Assembly (NCBI GenBank): GCA_001650895.1
Contig: LXYH01000012.1
Location: forward strand, 1-64,000
Direction of reading: 5' to 3'
Length of the DNA stretch: 64,000 nt
Origin: Rhodobacteraceae bacterium EhC02
GTDB lineage: Bacteria > Pseudomonadota > Alphaproteobacteria > Rhodobacterales > Rhodobacteraceae
How positions within the stretch are numbered: position 1 is the stretch's first letter; every line of letters starts with the position of its first letter. Both the position numbers and the translations under genes were made by a program. The notes under the pieces were generated by a model. That model was given only the letters and a program-made list of their open reading frames with translations, ran no database searches and had not been told where the DNA came from. Below are positions 32,109-40,915 of the stretch, one piece after another.

Positions 32109-33125
32109 TCAGCTTGTTCCACCTTCCACCAGGCTGAAACCGACATCTGTCATGCGCGCAGTATCTTCGCCGCTTAGTCGCTTCAGGATACAGCCGGCCG
32201 CTGTTTCGCCGATCAGCGTACGGTGCGAGGCGGTGGTCGTCAGCGCAACAGGCAGGCTTTGCCCGATCTCAAGCCCGTTGAACCCCGCGATCGCAAGCTG
32301 ATCCGGCAGGCTGATGCCTGCCGCCATGCAATGAAAGACACCGCCCACGGCCATGTCGTCATTTGAGAAATAGACCAGATCCGGAGGGGTGCCACCGTCC
32401 TGCAGCAGCATGTGCAGCCCGCGCCGACCAAGTGCGACGGACGAAGGCTCTGAAAGCGTCACGCAGCCAGCCAGCGTCAATCCCGCCTCTGTCAGACCGC
32501 GTCTGAAACCGTCAAGACGGGCTGCGGCGCGGTGATCGTGTGCGATGTCATGGCCGACATAGGCCAGGCGGCGATAGCCACGCGCGATCAGATGGCGTGC
32601 CATGGCAAGGCCCGCGCCGCGATGCGACATGCCCACAGCCATGTCGACCGGATCGGTGTCGATATCCATGATTTCGACGACCGGCAGATCAGCACCCGAC
32701 AGCATGGCGCGACTCGCGTCGGTCATGCCGCTTGGCGCAATCACAAGCCCGGCCGGCCGCCAGGACAGAAGATTGCGGATCAACTGTTCTTCCTGCTGCG
32801 GGTCATAGTTTGAAATCCCCAGAACCGGATGGAAGCCTGCGTGTTCCAGTCGATCCTCCAACCCTTTCAGCACATCGGGGAACACGATGTTGGACAAGGA
32901 TGGAAGGATCACGCCGACCTGATTCGATGGTCCACCGGCCAAGGCGCCTGCAAGACGATTGCGCAGATACCCCAGCGATGCTGCGGCCTCCTGCACTTTT
33001 TGCAGGGTTTCGGGGGTCACCACATTGCTGCCGCGCAAGGCCCGGGAGGCGGTGATCTCGCTCACGCCCGCGCGGGCCGCCACCTCGAATAACGTGGGTT
33101 TTCTGGAAGATTTTTCTTTGCTCAC
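32109..33125 (-). CDS. LacI-family repressor of the tetronate operon
   Basis: 338 residues: N-terminal LacI helix-turn-helix (TLFEVAARAGVSEITASRAL) and hinge, then a periplasmic-binding-like ligand domain (GVILPSLSNIVFPDVLKGLE; GYRRLAYVGHD). It is divergent from the erythronate/threonate operon. The 148-base gap holds the symmetrical element TGACAGCGCTGTCA. Likely a local repressor relieved by a tetronate or its phosphorylated intermediate; the ligand is inferred. Confidence 0.87.
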   Translation of the reverse strand: MSKEKSSRKPTLFEVAARAGVSEITASRALRGSNVVTPETLQKVQEAAASLGYLRNRLAGALAGGPSNQVGVILPSLSNIVFPDVLKGLEDRLEHAGFHPVLGISNYDPQQEEQLIRNLLSWRPAGLVIAPSGMTDASRAMLSGADLPVVEIMDIDTDPVDMAVGMSHRGAGLAMARHLIARGYRRLAYVGHDIAHDHRAAARLDGFRRGLTEAGLTLAGCVTLSEPSSVALGRRGLHMLLQDGGTPPDLVYFSNDDMAVGGVFHCMAAGISLPDQLAIAGFNGLEIGQSLPVALTTTASHRTLIGETAAGCILKRLSGEDTARMTDVGFSLVEGGTS

Positions 33126-33224
33126 GCGGTGTAGGTTCCTTCGGTGGGGCCATGTTGCGAGTTTTGCACAGAACTGTCGCGACCCCTCATGAATTCATGA
33201 TTCGCAATGAATGATGCCACTGAT

Positions 33225-33250
33225 TGACAGCGCTGTCATTCAATGACAGC
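33225..33250. promoter_or_regulatory. Candidate LacI-type operator upstream of denD
   Basis: TGACAGCGCTGTCA (33225-33238) is a perfect 14-bp palindrome with the central CG usual for LacI-family sites. A half copy TGACAGC follows at 33244-33250. It lies 36 bases before the denD start, well placed to block transcription. Confidence 0.65.
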
Positions 33251-33273
33251 TTGCCCGAGGAGGAGAACCTACC

Positions 33274-34257
33274 TTGAGAATTCTAGTCACGGGAGCGGCC
33301 GGTTTCATCGGCCAGATGGTTGTGAACGCGCTTGCGGCGCGTGATGTCCTTGTTTTGAACGGAGCCGAAAGACGTATCTCGGCGATCCTTGCCGCAGACA
33401 TCGCGGAGGGACCGTTGAATGCCCTGGCGGCGTCGCATCACCGTGTGCACGCCTTGCCGGGACCGCTTTCGTCGCCTGATGTCCTTGACCGGATTGCCGA
33501 AGATGCGCCCGATCTGGTGATCCATCTTGCAGCCGTCGTATCAGGGCAGGCCGAGGCGGATTTCGACTTGGGCATGGCCGTCAATCTGCAAGCGACCATT
33601 GATCTGATCAATGCCTGTCGCCGGATGCCGAAGCCCCCGGTTTTTCTGTTTTCATCCTCGGTGGCGGTATTTTCCTGCGCTGCCAACGACACGATTTCCG
33701 AAGACACGCTGCCCGCGCCGCGATCGTCCTATGGCACGCAGAAACTGATGGGCGAACTGCTGGTGCGGGATGCAACGCGCAAGGGGTTCATTCTCGGGCG
33801 CAGTCTGCGCTTCCCGACAATTTCGGTGCGCCCCGGTGCGCCCAACAAGGCCGCCAGCAGCTTTGCCAGCGGGATCATCCGCGAACCGCTTGCCGGACAG
33901 GACGCCATCCTGCCGGTCGGGCGCGATCTGCGTCTTCATCTGGCCTCGCCGGATCGGGCGCTGGCCTATACCTTGCATGCGGCTGGTCTTGCGCAGGACA
34001 GCGTCGGTGGCGACACGACACTGACCCTGCCCGGCGTGACCGTGACCGTCGGCACGATGATCGACACGCTGGCGCGCATTGCGGGCACCGACGTGGCCGC
34101 GCGCATCAAGCCCGCGCATGATCCCGCAATCGAAGCCATCGTGGCAAGCTGGCCGGGGCAGATCCTGACGCCGCGCGCCCTTGCCCTCGGGTTCGAACCC
34201 GATTCCGATTTTGCCGACCTGATCGCGTCCCACATGGGGCGCATTGCGGCGGAATGA
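33274..34257 (+). CDS. denD: D-erythronate dehydrogenase (NAD-dependent epimerase family)
   Basis: 327 residues, TTG start with AGGAGGAG upstream. Extended short-chain dehydrogenase: GAAGFIGQMVVNAL nucleotide motif, HLAAVVSGQAEADFD, catalytic SYGTQKLMGELL (Tyr-x-x-x-Lys). DenD oxidises D-erythronate to 2-oxo-tetronate in the pathway that also uses OtnI, OtnK and OtnC, all present downstream. First gene of the operon. Other sugar-acid dehydrogenase activity cannot be excluded from sequence alone. Confidence 0.82.
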   Translation: MRILVTGAAGFIGQMVVNALAARDVLVLNGAERRISAILAADIAEGPLNALAASHHRVHALPGPLSSPDVLDRIAEDAPDLVIHLAAVVSGQAEADFDLGMAVNLQATIDLINACRRMPKPPVFLFSSSVAVFSCAANDTISEDTLPAPRSSYGTQKLMGELLVRDATRKGFILGRSLRFPTISVRPGAPNKAASSFASGIIREPLAGQDAILPVGRDLRLHLASPDRALAYTLHAAGLAQDSVGGDTTLTLPGVTVTVGTMIDTLARIAGTDVAARIKPAHDPAIEAIVASWPGQILTPRALALGFEPDSDFADLIASHMGRIAAE

Positions 34258-34295
34258 TCCAAAGACCTGAAACCAAAGCTCATGGGAGGAGCATC

Positions 34296-35261
34296 ATGAA
34301 ACACTTCGTTACCGGCCTTATCGCGGCAGCCGTCCTGGCAACGGGCGCTCAGGCGCAGCAAAAGATCGTTGTCGGCCACGCATTGTCACCGACCTCGCAT
34401 TACGGTGTTGGCGCGCAGGCCTTCATTGACACCCTGACTGAACTGTCGGGCGGCACCTTCACCGGCGAGCAGGCCCCTGCAGGCCAGCTGGGCGGCGAGC
34501 GTGACATGATCGAGGGCCTTCAGATCGGATCGCTTGATCTGGTCGTGACCTCGACCGGACCGCTGGGCAACTTCGTGCCTGAAGTCTTCGCTCTCGACCT
34601 GCCGTTCCTGTTCCGCGACTATGACCATGCCCGCAAGACCCTGGACGGCGAAATCGGTCAGGAACTGCTGGCCAAGATCGGCGAAAACAACCTGGTGGGA
34701 CTGGCTTGGTCCGAAAACGGCTTCCGTCACGTGACCAACTCGCAGCGTCCCGTTCGCACCCCTGCGGACCTGGAGGGTCTGAAGCTGCGCACGATGGAAA
34801 ACAAGGTGCACATGACCGCGTTCAGCGGCATGGGTGCGGCCCCCACGCCGATGGCTTTCCCGGAACTGTTCACCGCGCTGCAGCAAGGCGTTGTTGACGG
34901 TCAGGAAAACCCGGTCACCGTGATCACCGCATCCAAGTTCTGGGAAGTGCAGAAGCACGTCTCGCTGACCGGCCACGTCTATTCGCCCGCAGTCGTGCTG
35001 GCATCGCCTGTTCTTTTCGATGGTCTGACCGACGAGCAGAAGGGCTGGTTCATGGAAGCGGCCAAGGCATCGGCAGCCGCCACCCGCGCCGAAGTGAACC
35101 GTCTTGAAGAAGCAGGCGTTGCCCTGCTGCGCGAGAACGGCATGGAAGTGATCACCGACATCGACAAGGCGCCCTTCGCGGCCCTCGCGGAAGCATCCTA
35201 CTCGGTCTATACCGATCAGTATGGCACCGAGATGGTGGACCGCATCAAAGCGGTCGAGTGA
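34296..35261 (+). CDS. dctP: TRAP transporter solute-binding protein (DctP family)
   Basis: 321 residues with a signal peptide (MKHFVTGLIAAAVLATGAQA) and the DctP fold; landmarks GQLGGERDMIEGLQIGSLDL, LPFLFRDYDHA, and GVVDGQENP. Start at 34296 with GGGAGGAG upstream. It captures the substrate, presumably a tetronate, in the periplasm for DctQM. A terminator-like hairpin directly after the gene should raise its level over the membrane subunits. Confidence 0.9.
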   Translation: MKHFVTGLIAAAVLATGAQAQQKIVVGHALSPTSHYGVGAQAFIDTLTELSGGTFTGEQAPAGQLGGERDMIEGLQIGSLDLVVTSTGPLGNFVPEVFALDLPFLFRDYDHARKTLDGEIGQELLAKIGENNLVGLAWSENGFRHVTNSQRPVRTPADLEGLKLRTMENKVHMTAFSGMGAAPTPMAFPELFTALQQGVVDGQENPVTVITASKFWEVQKHVSLTGHVYSPAVVLASPVLFDGLTDEQKGWFMEAAKASAAATRAEVNRLEEAGVALLRENGMEVITDIDKAPFAALAEASYSVYTDQYGTEMVDRIKAVE

Positions 35262-35280
35262 TCTGCAGCATTACAATACG

Positions 35281-35309
35281 ACCGGCGCAGGACACTGCGC
35301 CGGTTTTTT
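35281..35309 (+). terminator. Intra-operon terminator/attenuator between dctP and dctQ
   Basis: ACCGGCGCA (35281-35289), 6-base loop, TGCGCCGGT (35296-35304), then a run of T to 35309. It has the form of a Rho-independent terminator but lies in the middle of the operon; partial termination would leave more DctP than DctQM. Confidence 0.8.
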
Positions 35310-35333
35310 GCATCGACGGAAGCGGAGGTCGGG

Positions 35334-35843
35334 ATGCGCGCATTCCTGCGATTTGAGGATTTCACCACCGGGCTTGCCCTGCGCCTGTCGATCGGCTTTC
35401 TGATCATCGCGGCGTCCCTGGCATTGTATCAGGTCATAACCCGTTTCGTCTTTGCCAGCCCTTCGACCTGGTCCGAGGTGATCACGCGCTCTGCCATGAT
35501 CTGGTCGGTTTTTCTGGGTGTGGCCGTCGCCTTTCGCCATGGTGCCATGATCTCGGTCGAGATCATTCAGCAGATGCTGCCGCCACGTCTTGGACTGTGG
35601 TTGTTCCTTGTGGCCAATGCGCTGTCCGTGCTCTTTTTCGCGATCCTGTTCTGGCAGGGTTGGGCCATGACCGAACGGGTCGCCAACCAGAACCTTGCAG
35701 CGCTCGATATTTCGATCGCCTGGGCCTATGCGGCGCTGCCTGTCGGATCGGTTTTCATCATCATCGCGACACTGGCCTGCATGATCCGTGGCGCGCAGGG
35801 CGATTGGGCCCGTGACAAGGCGATCAAGGAGCTTGAAGAATGA
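35334..35843 (+). CDS. dctQ: TRAP transporter small membrane subunit (DctQ family)
   Basis: 169 residues with four membrane segments, typical DctQ pattern (ITRFVFASPSTWSEVITRSAMIW...). Start at 35334 after GGAGG; stop overlaps dctM by four bases. It works with DctM and the periplasmic DctP above. Confidence 0.9.
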   Translation: MRAFLRFEDFTTGLALRLSIGFLIIAASLALYQVITRFVFASPSTWSEVITRSAMIWSVFLGVAVAFRHGAMISVEIIQQMLPPRLGLWLFLVANALSVLFFAILFWQGWAMTERVANQNLAALDISIAWAYAALPVGSVFIIIATLACMIRGAQGDWARDKAIKELEE

Positions 35844-37120
35844 ACACCGCTCTTGGGCTTTCGCTGGCGATCCTGTTTCTGATGGGTGTGCCGATTGCCG
35901 TGGCCATCGGCCTGGCATCCGTCGTCGGGATTGAGGCGCAGGGGCGGTTGCCGCTGCTGCTTGTCGCGCAGCGCATGTTCACCGGCATCGACAGTTTCCC
36001 GCTGATGGCGATTCCGCTTTTCATCCTTGCGGGCAACCTGATGTCGGCGGGCGGCATTTCGTTTCGACTGGTCGAACTGGCCAAATCGATGGTGGGCGGC
36101 ATCCAGGGGGGTCTTGCCTGCTCTTGCGTGCTGACCTGCATGATGTTCGCCTCCGTGTCAGGCTCCAGCGTGGCGACCACCTTCGCGATCGGCGCCATCC
36201 TGATCCCCGCAATGGTCAAGCATGGCTACCCCAAGCCGATGGCTGCCTCGATCCAGGCCAGCTCGGCAGAACTGGGCGTTCTGATCCCGCCGTCCATTCC
36301 GCTGATCCTGTACGGTGTGTCGACCGATACCTCGATCGGGCAGCTTTTCGTGGCTGGCATCGGTCCGGGCATCCTGGTGGCGACATCGCTGATGATCCTT
36401 GTGCTGGTGCTGTGCCGGGTGCGCGGCATCGGCATGCGCGATGGCGAAGACCGGTCCAGCCTGGCGCGTGCCAGCCTGAATGCCTTGCCGGCGCTGCTTG
36501 TGCCCTTTGTCATCCTTGGCGGCATCTATTCCGGTATTTTCACCCCGACCGAGGCCAGCGCCGCCGCCGTGGCCGCAGCGCTGATCGTCGGCATGGGCAT
36601 CTACCGCGAGCTGAAATTCAGCATGTTGCCCGAGATCCTGAAGCAGACCGTCATCGCGACATCGGCCATCATGATCATCATTGCAGCGGCATCGCTGTTT
36701 TCCTTCCTGATCACCCGGTCGGGTCTGCCGAACGAGATTGCAGCCTGGTTCAAGGATGTCTTCGAAAGCCGGATTGCTTTCTTGCTGGCGGTGAACATCC
36801 TGCTGCTGATCGTGGGCATGTTCATTGAAACCTCGGCCGCGATCCTGGTGCTGGCGCCGATCCTGACCCCCATCGCGATCGCCTATGGGGTGGATCCGGT
36901 GCATTTCGGTCTGATCATCGTGGTCAACCTTGCGCTTGGCATGATCACACCCCCCCTGGGCGTAAACCTGTTCGCGGCCTGCGCCGTGGCCAAGCTGTCC
37001 GTCGACAAGATCATTCCGCACCTGCTGTGGTTCGTGCTGACCGTTTTCGGTGCGCTGATGATCATCACCTATGTGCCTGCCATCACCCTGTGGCCGGTGG
37101 AACTTGTATTCGGGAACTGA
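35840..37120 (+). CDS. dctM: TRAP transporter large permease (DctM family)
   Basis: 426 residues, about twelve membrane helices. DctM landmarks: ASVSGSSVATTFAIGAI, LIPPSIPLILYGV, IYSGIFTPTEASAAAVAAAL, and LGMITPPLGVNLF. Transports the operon substrate using the sodium or proton gradient. Confidence 0.93.
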   Translation: MNTALGLSLAILFLMGVPIAVAIGLASVVGIEAQGRLPLLLVAQRMFTGIDSFPLMAIPLFILAGNLMSAGGISFRLVELAKSMVGGIQGGLACSCVLTCMMFASVSGSSVATTFAIGAILIPAMVKHGYPKPMAASIQASSAELGVLIPPSIPLILYGVSTDTSIGQLFVAGIGPGILVATSLMILVLVLCRVRGIGMRDGEDRSSLARASLNALPALLVPFVILGGIYSGIFTPTEASAAAVAAALIVGMGIYRELKFSMLPEILKQTVIATSAIMIIIAAASLFSFLITRSGLPNEIAAWFKDVFESRIAFLLAVNILLLIVGMFIETSAAILVLAPILTPIAIAYGVDPVHFGLIIVVNLALGMITPPLGVNLFAACAVAKLSVDKIIPHLLWFVLTVFGALMIITYVPAITLWPVELVFGN

Positions 37121-37121
37121 C

Positions 37122-38009
37122 ATGTCGCTTTTTCATGTAATCGGATTGGGCTCGATGGGCCTTGGCATGGCGCTGTCGCTGCGGCGGGCTGGCCACGAAG
37201 TCTACGGGCTGGACCTGAACCCGGCCCAGGTGGCGAAGCTGGAACAGGCGGGCGGCAAGACCCTGACACGGGAAGCGCCTGTTGCCGATGCGCTGATCTG
37301 CGTGGTGCTGAACGCGGCCCAGACAGAGGATGCCCTGTTCGGAACTGGCGGATGGGCCGAACATCTGAAGCCGGGCGGCGCGATCCTGTCATGTGCGACC
37401 GTTGCGCCCGATTTCGCCCGTGCGATGGAAGCGCGCGCCCAGGCGCATGGCCTGCACTACCTTGATGCGCCGATATCCGGCGGATCGGTCCGTGCTGCAG
37501 AGGGTGCCTTGTCCGTCATGGCATCCGGCACCGCCGCCGCTTTCGATGGCGCGTCCGAGGCCTTGGCCGCCATGGCGCAGACCGTGCACCGTCTTGGCGA
37601 TCAGGCAGGACCCGGATCGGCAATGAAGGCGGTCAACCAGTTGCTGGCGGGCGTACATATTGCCGCGATGGGTGAAGCGCTGGGGTTTGCCGCCTCGCAG
37701 GGGTTGGAACTGTCCCGCGTGCTGGACGTGATCAAGGTGTCGGCCGGAACGTCGTGGATGTTCGAGAACCGCGCGCCCCATGTCATCGAGGCGGATTACA
37801 CACCGCGTTCGACGATCAATATCTGGCCCAAGGACCTGGGGATCGTCACCGATATCGCGGCAGGCGCAAACCTGCCGCTGCCACTGACGGAAACGGCGCT
37901 TGCCCAATACCGCGCAGCGGCCGAAGCAGGCCTCGGGCTGGAGGATGACGCCGCGATCACCAAGCTTGTCGCCGCCCGCGCCGGGTTGAAATTGCCGGGG
38001 GATGCGTGA
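37122..38009 (+). CDS. ltnD: L-threonate dehydrogenase (beta-hydroxyacid dehydrogenase family)
   Basis: 295 residues from ATG 37122. NAD motif GLGSMGLGMALSL, substrate motif DAPISGGSVRAAEG, and catalytic lysine in MKAVNQLLAG. LtnD oxidises L-threonate to 2-oxo-tetronate. Starts one base after dctM. Co-occurrence with denD suggests both tetronate stereoisomers are used. Confidence 0.85.
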   Translation: MSLFHVIGLGSMGLGMALSLRRAGHEVYGLDLNPAQVAKLEQAGGKTLTREAPVADALICVVLNAAQTEDALFGTGGWAEHLKPGGAILSCATVAPDFARAMEARAQAHGLHYLDAPISGGSVRAAEGALSVMASGTAAAFDGASEALAAMAQTVHRLGDQAGPGSAMKAVNQLLAGVHIAAMGEALGFAASQGLELSRVLDVIKVSAGTSWMFENRAPHVIEADYTPRSTINIWPKDLGIVTDIAAGANLPLPLTETALAQYRAAAEAGLGLEDDAAITKLVAARAGLKLPGDA

Positions 38010-39259
38010 TGCTGCTGGGCTGCATCGGGGATGATTTCACCGGCTCATCCGATCTTGGCAACACGCTGACCAAGGCCGGTATGCGCGTGACCCAATATGT
38101 CGGTGTTCCGGGGGGGCCAGCCTCGCCGGACGTCGAAGCCGGGATTGTCGCACTCAAGTCGCGCTCGATCCCCCCGGCAGACGCGGTGAAACTGTCCCTT
38201 GATGCGCTGGCATGGCTGCGCGCGCAGGGCTGCACGCAGTTCCTTTTCAAATACTGCTCGACCTTCGACTCCACCCCCGAGGGGAACATCGGCCCGGTGG
38301 CCGAGGCATTGGCCAATGCACTTGACGCAAGACAGGTTCTTGTCTGCCCGGCCTTTCCGGCAACGGGGCGTTCGATCTATCAGGGTTATCTGTTCGTGAC
38401 GGATCGTCTTTTGTCGGAAAGCGGAATGCAGAACCATCCGCTGACACCCATGACAGACCCGGATATCCGTCGCTGGCTGGGCTATCAGGTCAAGGGCAGC
38501 GTGGGCCATATCCCGGCGCAGATCGTCTCGCAGGGCGCCAATGCAACCCGCACGCGGATGCAGGCCGAAGATGCGGCGGGTCATCGCCTGTTGGTGGCAG
38601 ATGCGATCACGGATACCGATCTGATCACGCTGGGACAGGCCGCCGCCGATCTGCCGCTTCTTACAGGCGGATCGGGCATTGCCATGGGCCTGCCGGGCAA
38701 TTTCCGCGACAAGGGTCTGCTGTCCGTGCAGGACAGCGCCTGGATCGGGCAGGCAGGTCGCGCCGTGATCCTCTCGGGATCCTGCTCCAACGCGACCCGC
38801 GCGCAAGTGGCGCAGCACGCTAAGGCGAACCCTGTGCGCGAAGTGACGGCGGATCAGGTCATGGCGGGTGATGTCACGGCGCAAGGCCTGGCCGATTGGT
38901 CCCTGGCGCAACAGGATGTGCCGCTGATCTATACCTCGGCCGATCCCGCCGTGGTGGCCGAGGCGCAGGCCCGTTTTGGCAAGCAGACCGTCGCGGACAA
39001 GATCGAAGCGATGTTCGCGCAGCTGGCCCGCGATTTGGTTGCCGGTGGCGTTACCCGGCTTGTCACCGCCGGCGGAGAAACATCAGGCGCCGTCGTCGAG
39101 GGGCTTGGCCTGTCGGCCCTTCAGATAGGCCCCGAAATCGACCCCGGCGTGCCGATGATCCGCGCCTCTGACAAACTGGTGCTGGCACTGAAGTCGGGAA
39201 ATTTCGGTGGGCCCGACTTCTTTGCCCGCGCTGCGGCGATGATGGAAGGCACCCGCTGA
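38009..39259 (+). CDS. otnK: 3-oxo-tetronate kinase
   Basis: 416 residues, DUF1537-type kinase: N-terminal CIGDDFTGSSDLGNTLTKAG and C-terminal GGETSGAVVEGLG. It phosphorylates 3-oxo-tetronate to the 4-phosphate. ATG 38009 overlaps the ltnD stop by one base; a GTG directly before it is an alternative start. Confidence 0.88.
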   Translation: MLLGCIGDDFTGSSDLGNTLTKAGMRVTQYVGVPGGPASPDVEAGIVALKSRSIPPADAVKLSLDALAWLRAQGCTQFLFKYCSTFDSTPEGNIGPVAEALANALDARQVLVCPAFPATGRSIYQGYLFVTDRLLSESGMQNHPLTPMTDPDIRRWLGYQVKGSVGHIPAQIVSQGANATRTRMQAEDAAGHRLLVADAITDTDLITLGQAAADLPLLTGGSGIAMGLPGNFRDKGLLSVQDSAWIGQAGRAVILSGSCSNATRAQVAQHAKANPVREVTADQVMAGDVTAQGLADWSLAQQDVPLIYTSADPAVVAEAQARFGKQTVADKIEAMFAQLARDLVAGGVTRLVTAGGETSGAVVEGLGLSALQIGPEIDPGVPMIRASDKLVLALKSGNFGGPDFFARAAAMMEGTR

Positions 39260-39903
39260 TGACCGAGGCGAAACTGCGCGAGGATATCTGTTTCTGGGCC
39301 GCGTCCATGTTCAACCGTGGCCTGACGGGCGGTGCATCGGGCAATATTTCTGTGCGGACCGAAGATGGCGGGCTACTGGTCACCCCGACAGGGGCCAGCA
39401 TGGGCCGCCTTGATCCCGCGCGCCTGTCGAGGTTCGACGCCAAAGGCCAGCATATCGGCGGCGATGCCCCCACAAAGGAAATGCCGCTCCATTCCGCTTT
39501 CTACGAAACGCGCAAAAGCGCCGGCGCCGTGGTGCATCTGCATTCGACGCATTCCGTCGCCCTGTCGATGCTGCCGGACACCAACCCCAACGACGTCCTG
39601 CCGCCCCTGACCCCCTATGCGGTGATGCGCGTGGGCAAGGTGGCGCTTTTGCCCTTCTTTCTGCCGGGTGATGCGGCAATGGGGGATGCCTTGCGCAGTC
39701 TGGGCGGCAAACGCTCGGCCGTGCTTCTGGCCAATCATGGGCCGGTCGTGGCCTCCAGAGATCTGGAGGCGGCTGTTTTCGCGATGGAAGAGCTGGAGGA
39801 AACCGCCAAGCTTGCGCTGCTGCTGCGCGATCATTCGCCCCGCGCCCTGACGCAGGATCAGATCGGCGCGCTTGTCCGTAAATTCGATCTGGAGTGGGAC
39901 TGA
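39259..39903 (+). CDS. otnC: 3-oxo-tetronate 4-phosphate decarboxylase (class II aldolase family)
   Basis: 214 residues; zinc-site HLHSTHS and ANHGPVV with the GGASGNISVRTEDGG N-terminal segment typical of the araD/fucA fold. It decarboxylates the kinase product to dihydroxyacetone phosphate. One-base overlaps with otnK and otnI. Confidence 0.87.
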   Translation: MTEAKLREDICFWAASMFNRGLTGGASGNISVRTEDGGLLVTPTGASMGRLDPARLSRFDAKGQHIGGDAPTKEMPLHSAFYETRKSAGAVVHLHSTHSVALSMLPDTNPNDVLPPLTPYAVMRVGKVALLPFFLPGDAAMGDALRSLGGKRSAVLLANHGPVVASRDLEAAVFAMEELEETAKLALLLRDHSPRALTQDQIGALVRKFDLEWD

Positions 39904-40670
39904 TGCGCTATTCCGCCAATCTTGGCTTTCTCTTTACCGATCTGCCCCTGCCGGAAGCGATTCACGCGGCGAAAAAGGCAGGCTTTGATGCGGTGGAATG
40001 CCACTTTCCCTACGATGTGCCGGCGGCCGAAGTGGCGCAAGCCCTGCGCGACACCGGTCTGACCATGCTGGGTCTGAACACCTGGCCAGGTGACAAGGCG
40101 GCAGGGGATTTTGGTCTGGCCGCGCTGCCCGGACGGATGGATGAGGCCCGCGCCGCCATCGCCCAGGCCGTGGATTACGCCGTGGCCACGGGTACGAAAG
40201 CCGTGCACGTCATGGCCGGGCGAACCGATGGCGGTGAGGCGGCAGAGGATGCGTTTCGCGCCAACCTCGCCCATGCCTGCGACCTGGCCGCGCCACATGG
40301 GATCACGATCCTGATCGAGCCGATCAATACCCGCGACGTGCAGGATTATCACCTGTCCCGCACCGATCATGCCGCACGGATCATCGCCGCGCTGAACAGA
40401 CCCAACCTCAAGCTGATGTTTGACTGCTATCACATGCAGATCATGCAGGGTGACCTTGCCACCCACCTGCGCGACCTGATGCCGGTGATTGGCCACATCC
40501 AGATTGCCGCCGTTCCCGACCGGGGCGAGCCAGACCGGGGCGAGGTCGATTATCGCTGGCTGATGCGCCATCTGGCGGGGCTGGACTATGACGGACATGT
40601 CGGTGCCGAATACCGCCCCCGTGCAGGAACCGTGGCGGGGTTGGGCTGGATGGCACAGTTCCGCACCTGA
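39903..40670 (+). CDS. otnI: 2-oxo-tetronate isomerase (hydroxypyruvate isomerase family)
   Basis: 255-residue TIM-barrel isomerase (MRYSANLGFLFTDLPLPEAI); metal-site segments ILIEPIN and LMFDCYHMQIMQG, and HVGAEYRP near the end. It converts the 2-oxo- to the 3-oxo-tetronate for OtnK. Last gene of the operon. Confidence 0.87.
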   Translation: MRYSANLGFLFTDLPLPEAIHAAKKAGFDAVECHFPYDVPAAEVAQALRDTGLTMLGLNTWPGDKAAGDFGLAALPGRMDEARAAIAQAVDYAVATGTKAVHVMAGRTDGGEAAEDAFRANLAHACDLAAPHGITILIEPINTRDVQDYHLSRTDHAARIIAALNRPNLKLMFDCYHMQIMQGDLATHLRDLMPVIGHIQIAAVPDRGEPDRGEVDYRWLMRHLAGLDYDGHVGAEYRPRAGTVAGLGWMAQFRT

Positions 40671-40915
40671 CTTACGGTAGTCTCTTTCGCTTGGCCCTTC
40701 CGTTGCCGCGGCGCTGCGTTCAAGGTTACCCTGGCCTTTGATGCCGTGGGACTGTCGCGCGGCGAAACGACCGAACTTTCGGGCGTCGGACGGGCTGTGA
40801 TCACGGACATCCTGTCTCCGGGGCGTATCGGGCCAAGGACACCGGGCTTCTTCCTGGCCCCGCGCGTCACGCCACGGGTGCGCCACCCCGAAAGGCAGAT
40901 ACACTTGGGCTGACG
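40671..40915. other. Convergent intergenic region with possible gene remnant
   Basis: 245 bases between the stops of otnI and the ferredoxin oxidoreductase. A plus-strand frame without a start codon runs from about 40691 to the TGA at 40911-40913 (AFKVTLAFDAVGL... ending RQIHLG). I do not recognise it. It may be a relic or chance open frame in G+C-rich DNA. No clear terminator hairpin is seen. Confidence 0.35.

Noticed and set aside
33600-33615. TTGATCTGATCAA as an Fnr-type site
   Set aside because: Spacer between half-sites is three bases instead of four and it lies within the denD coding sequence.
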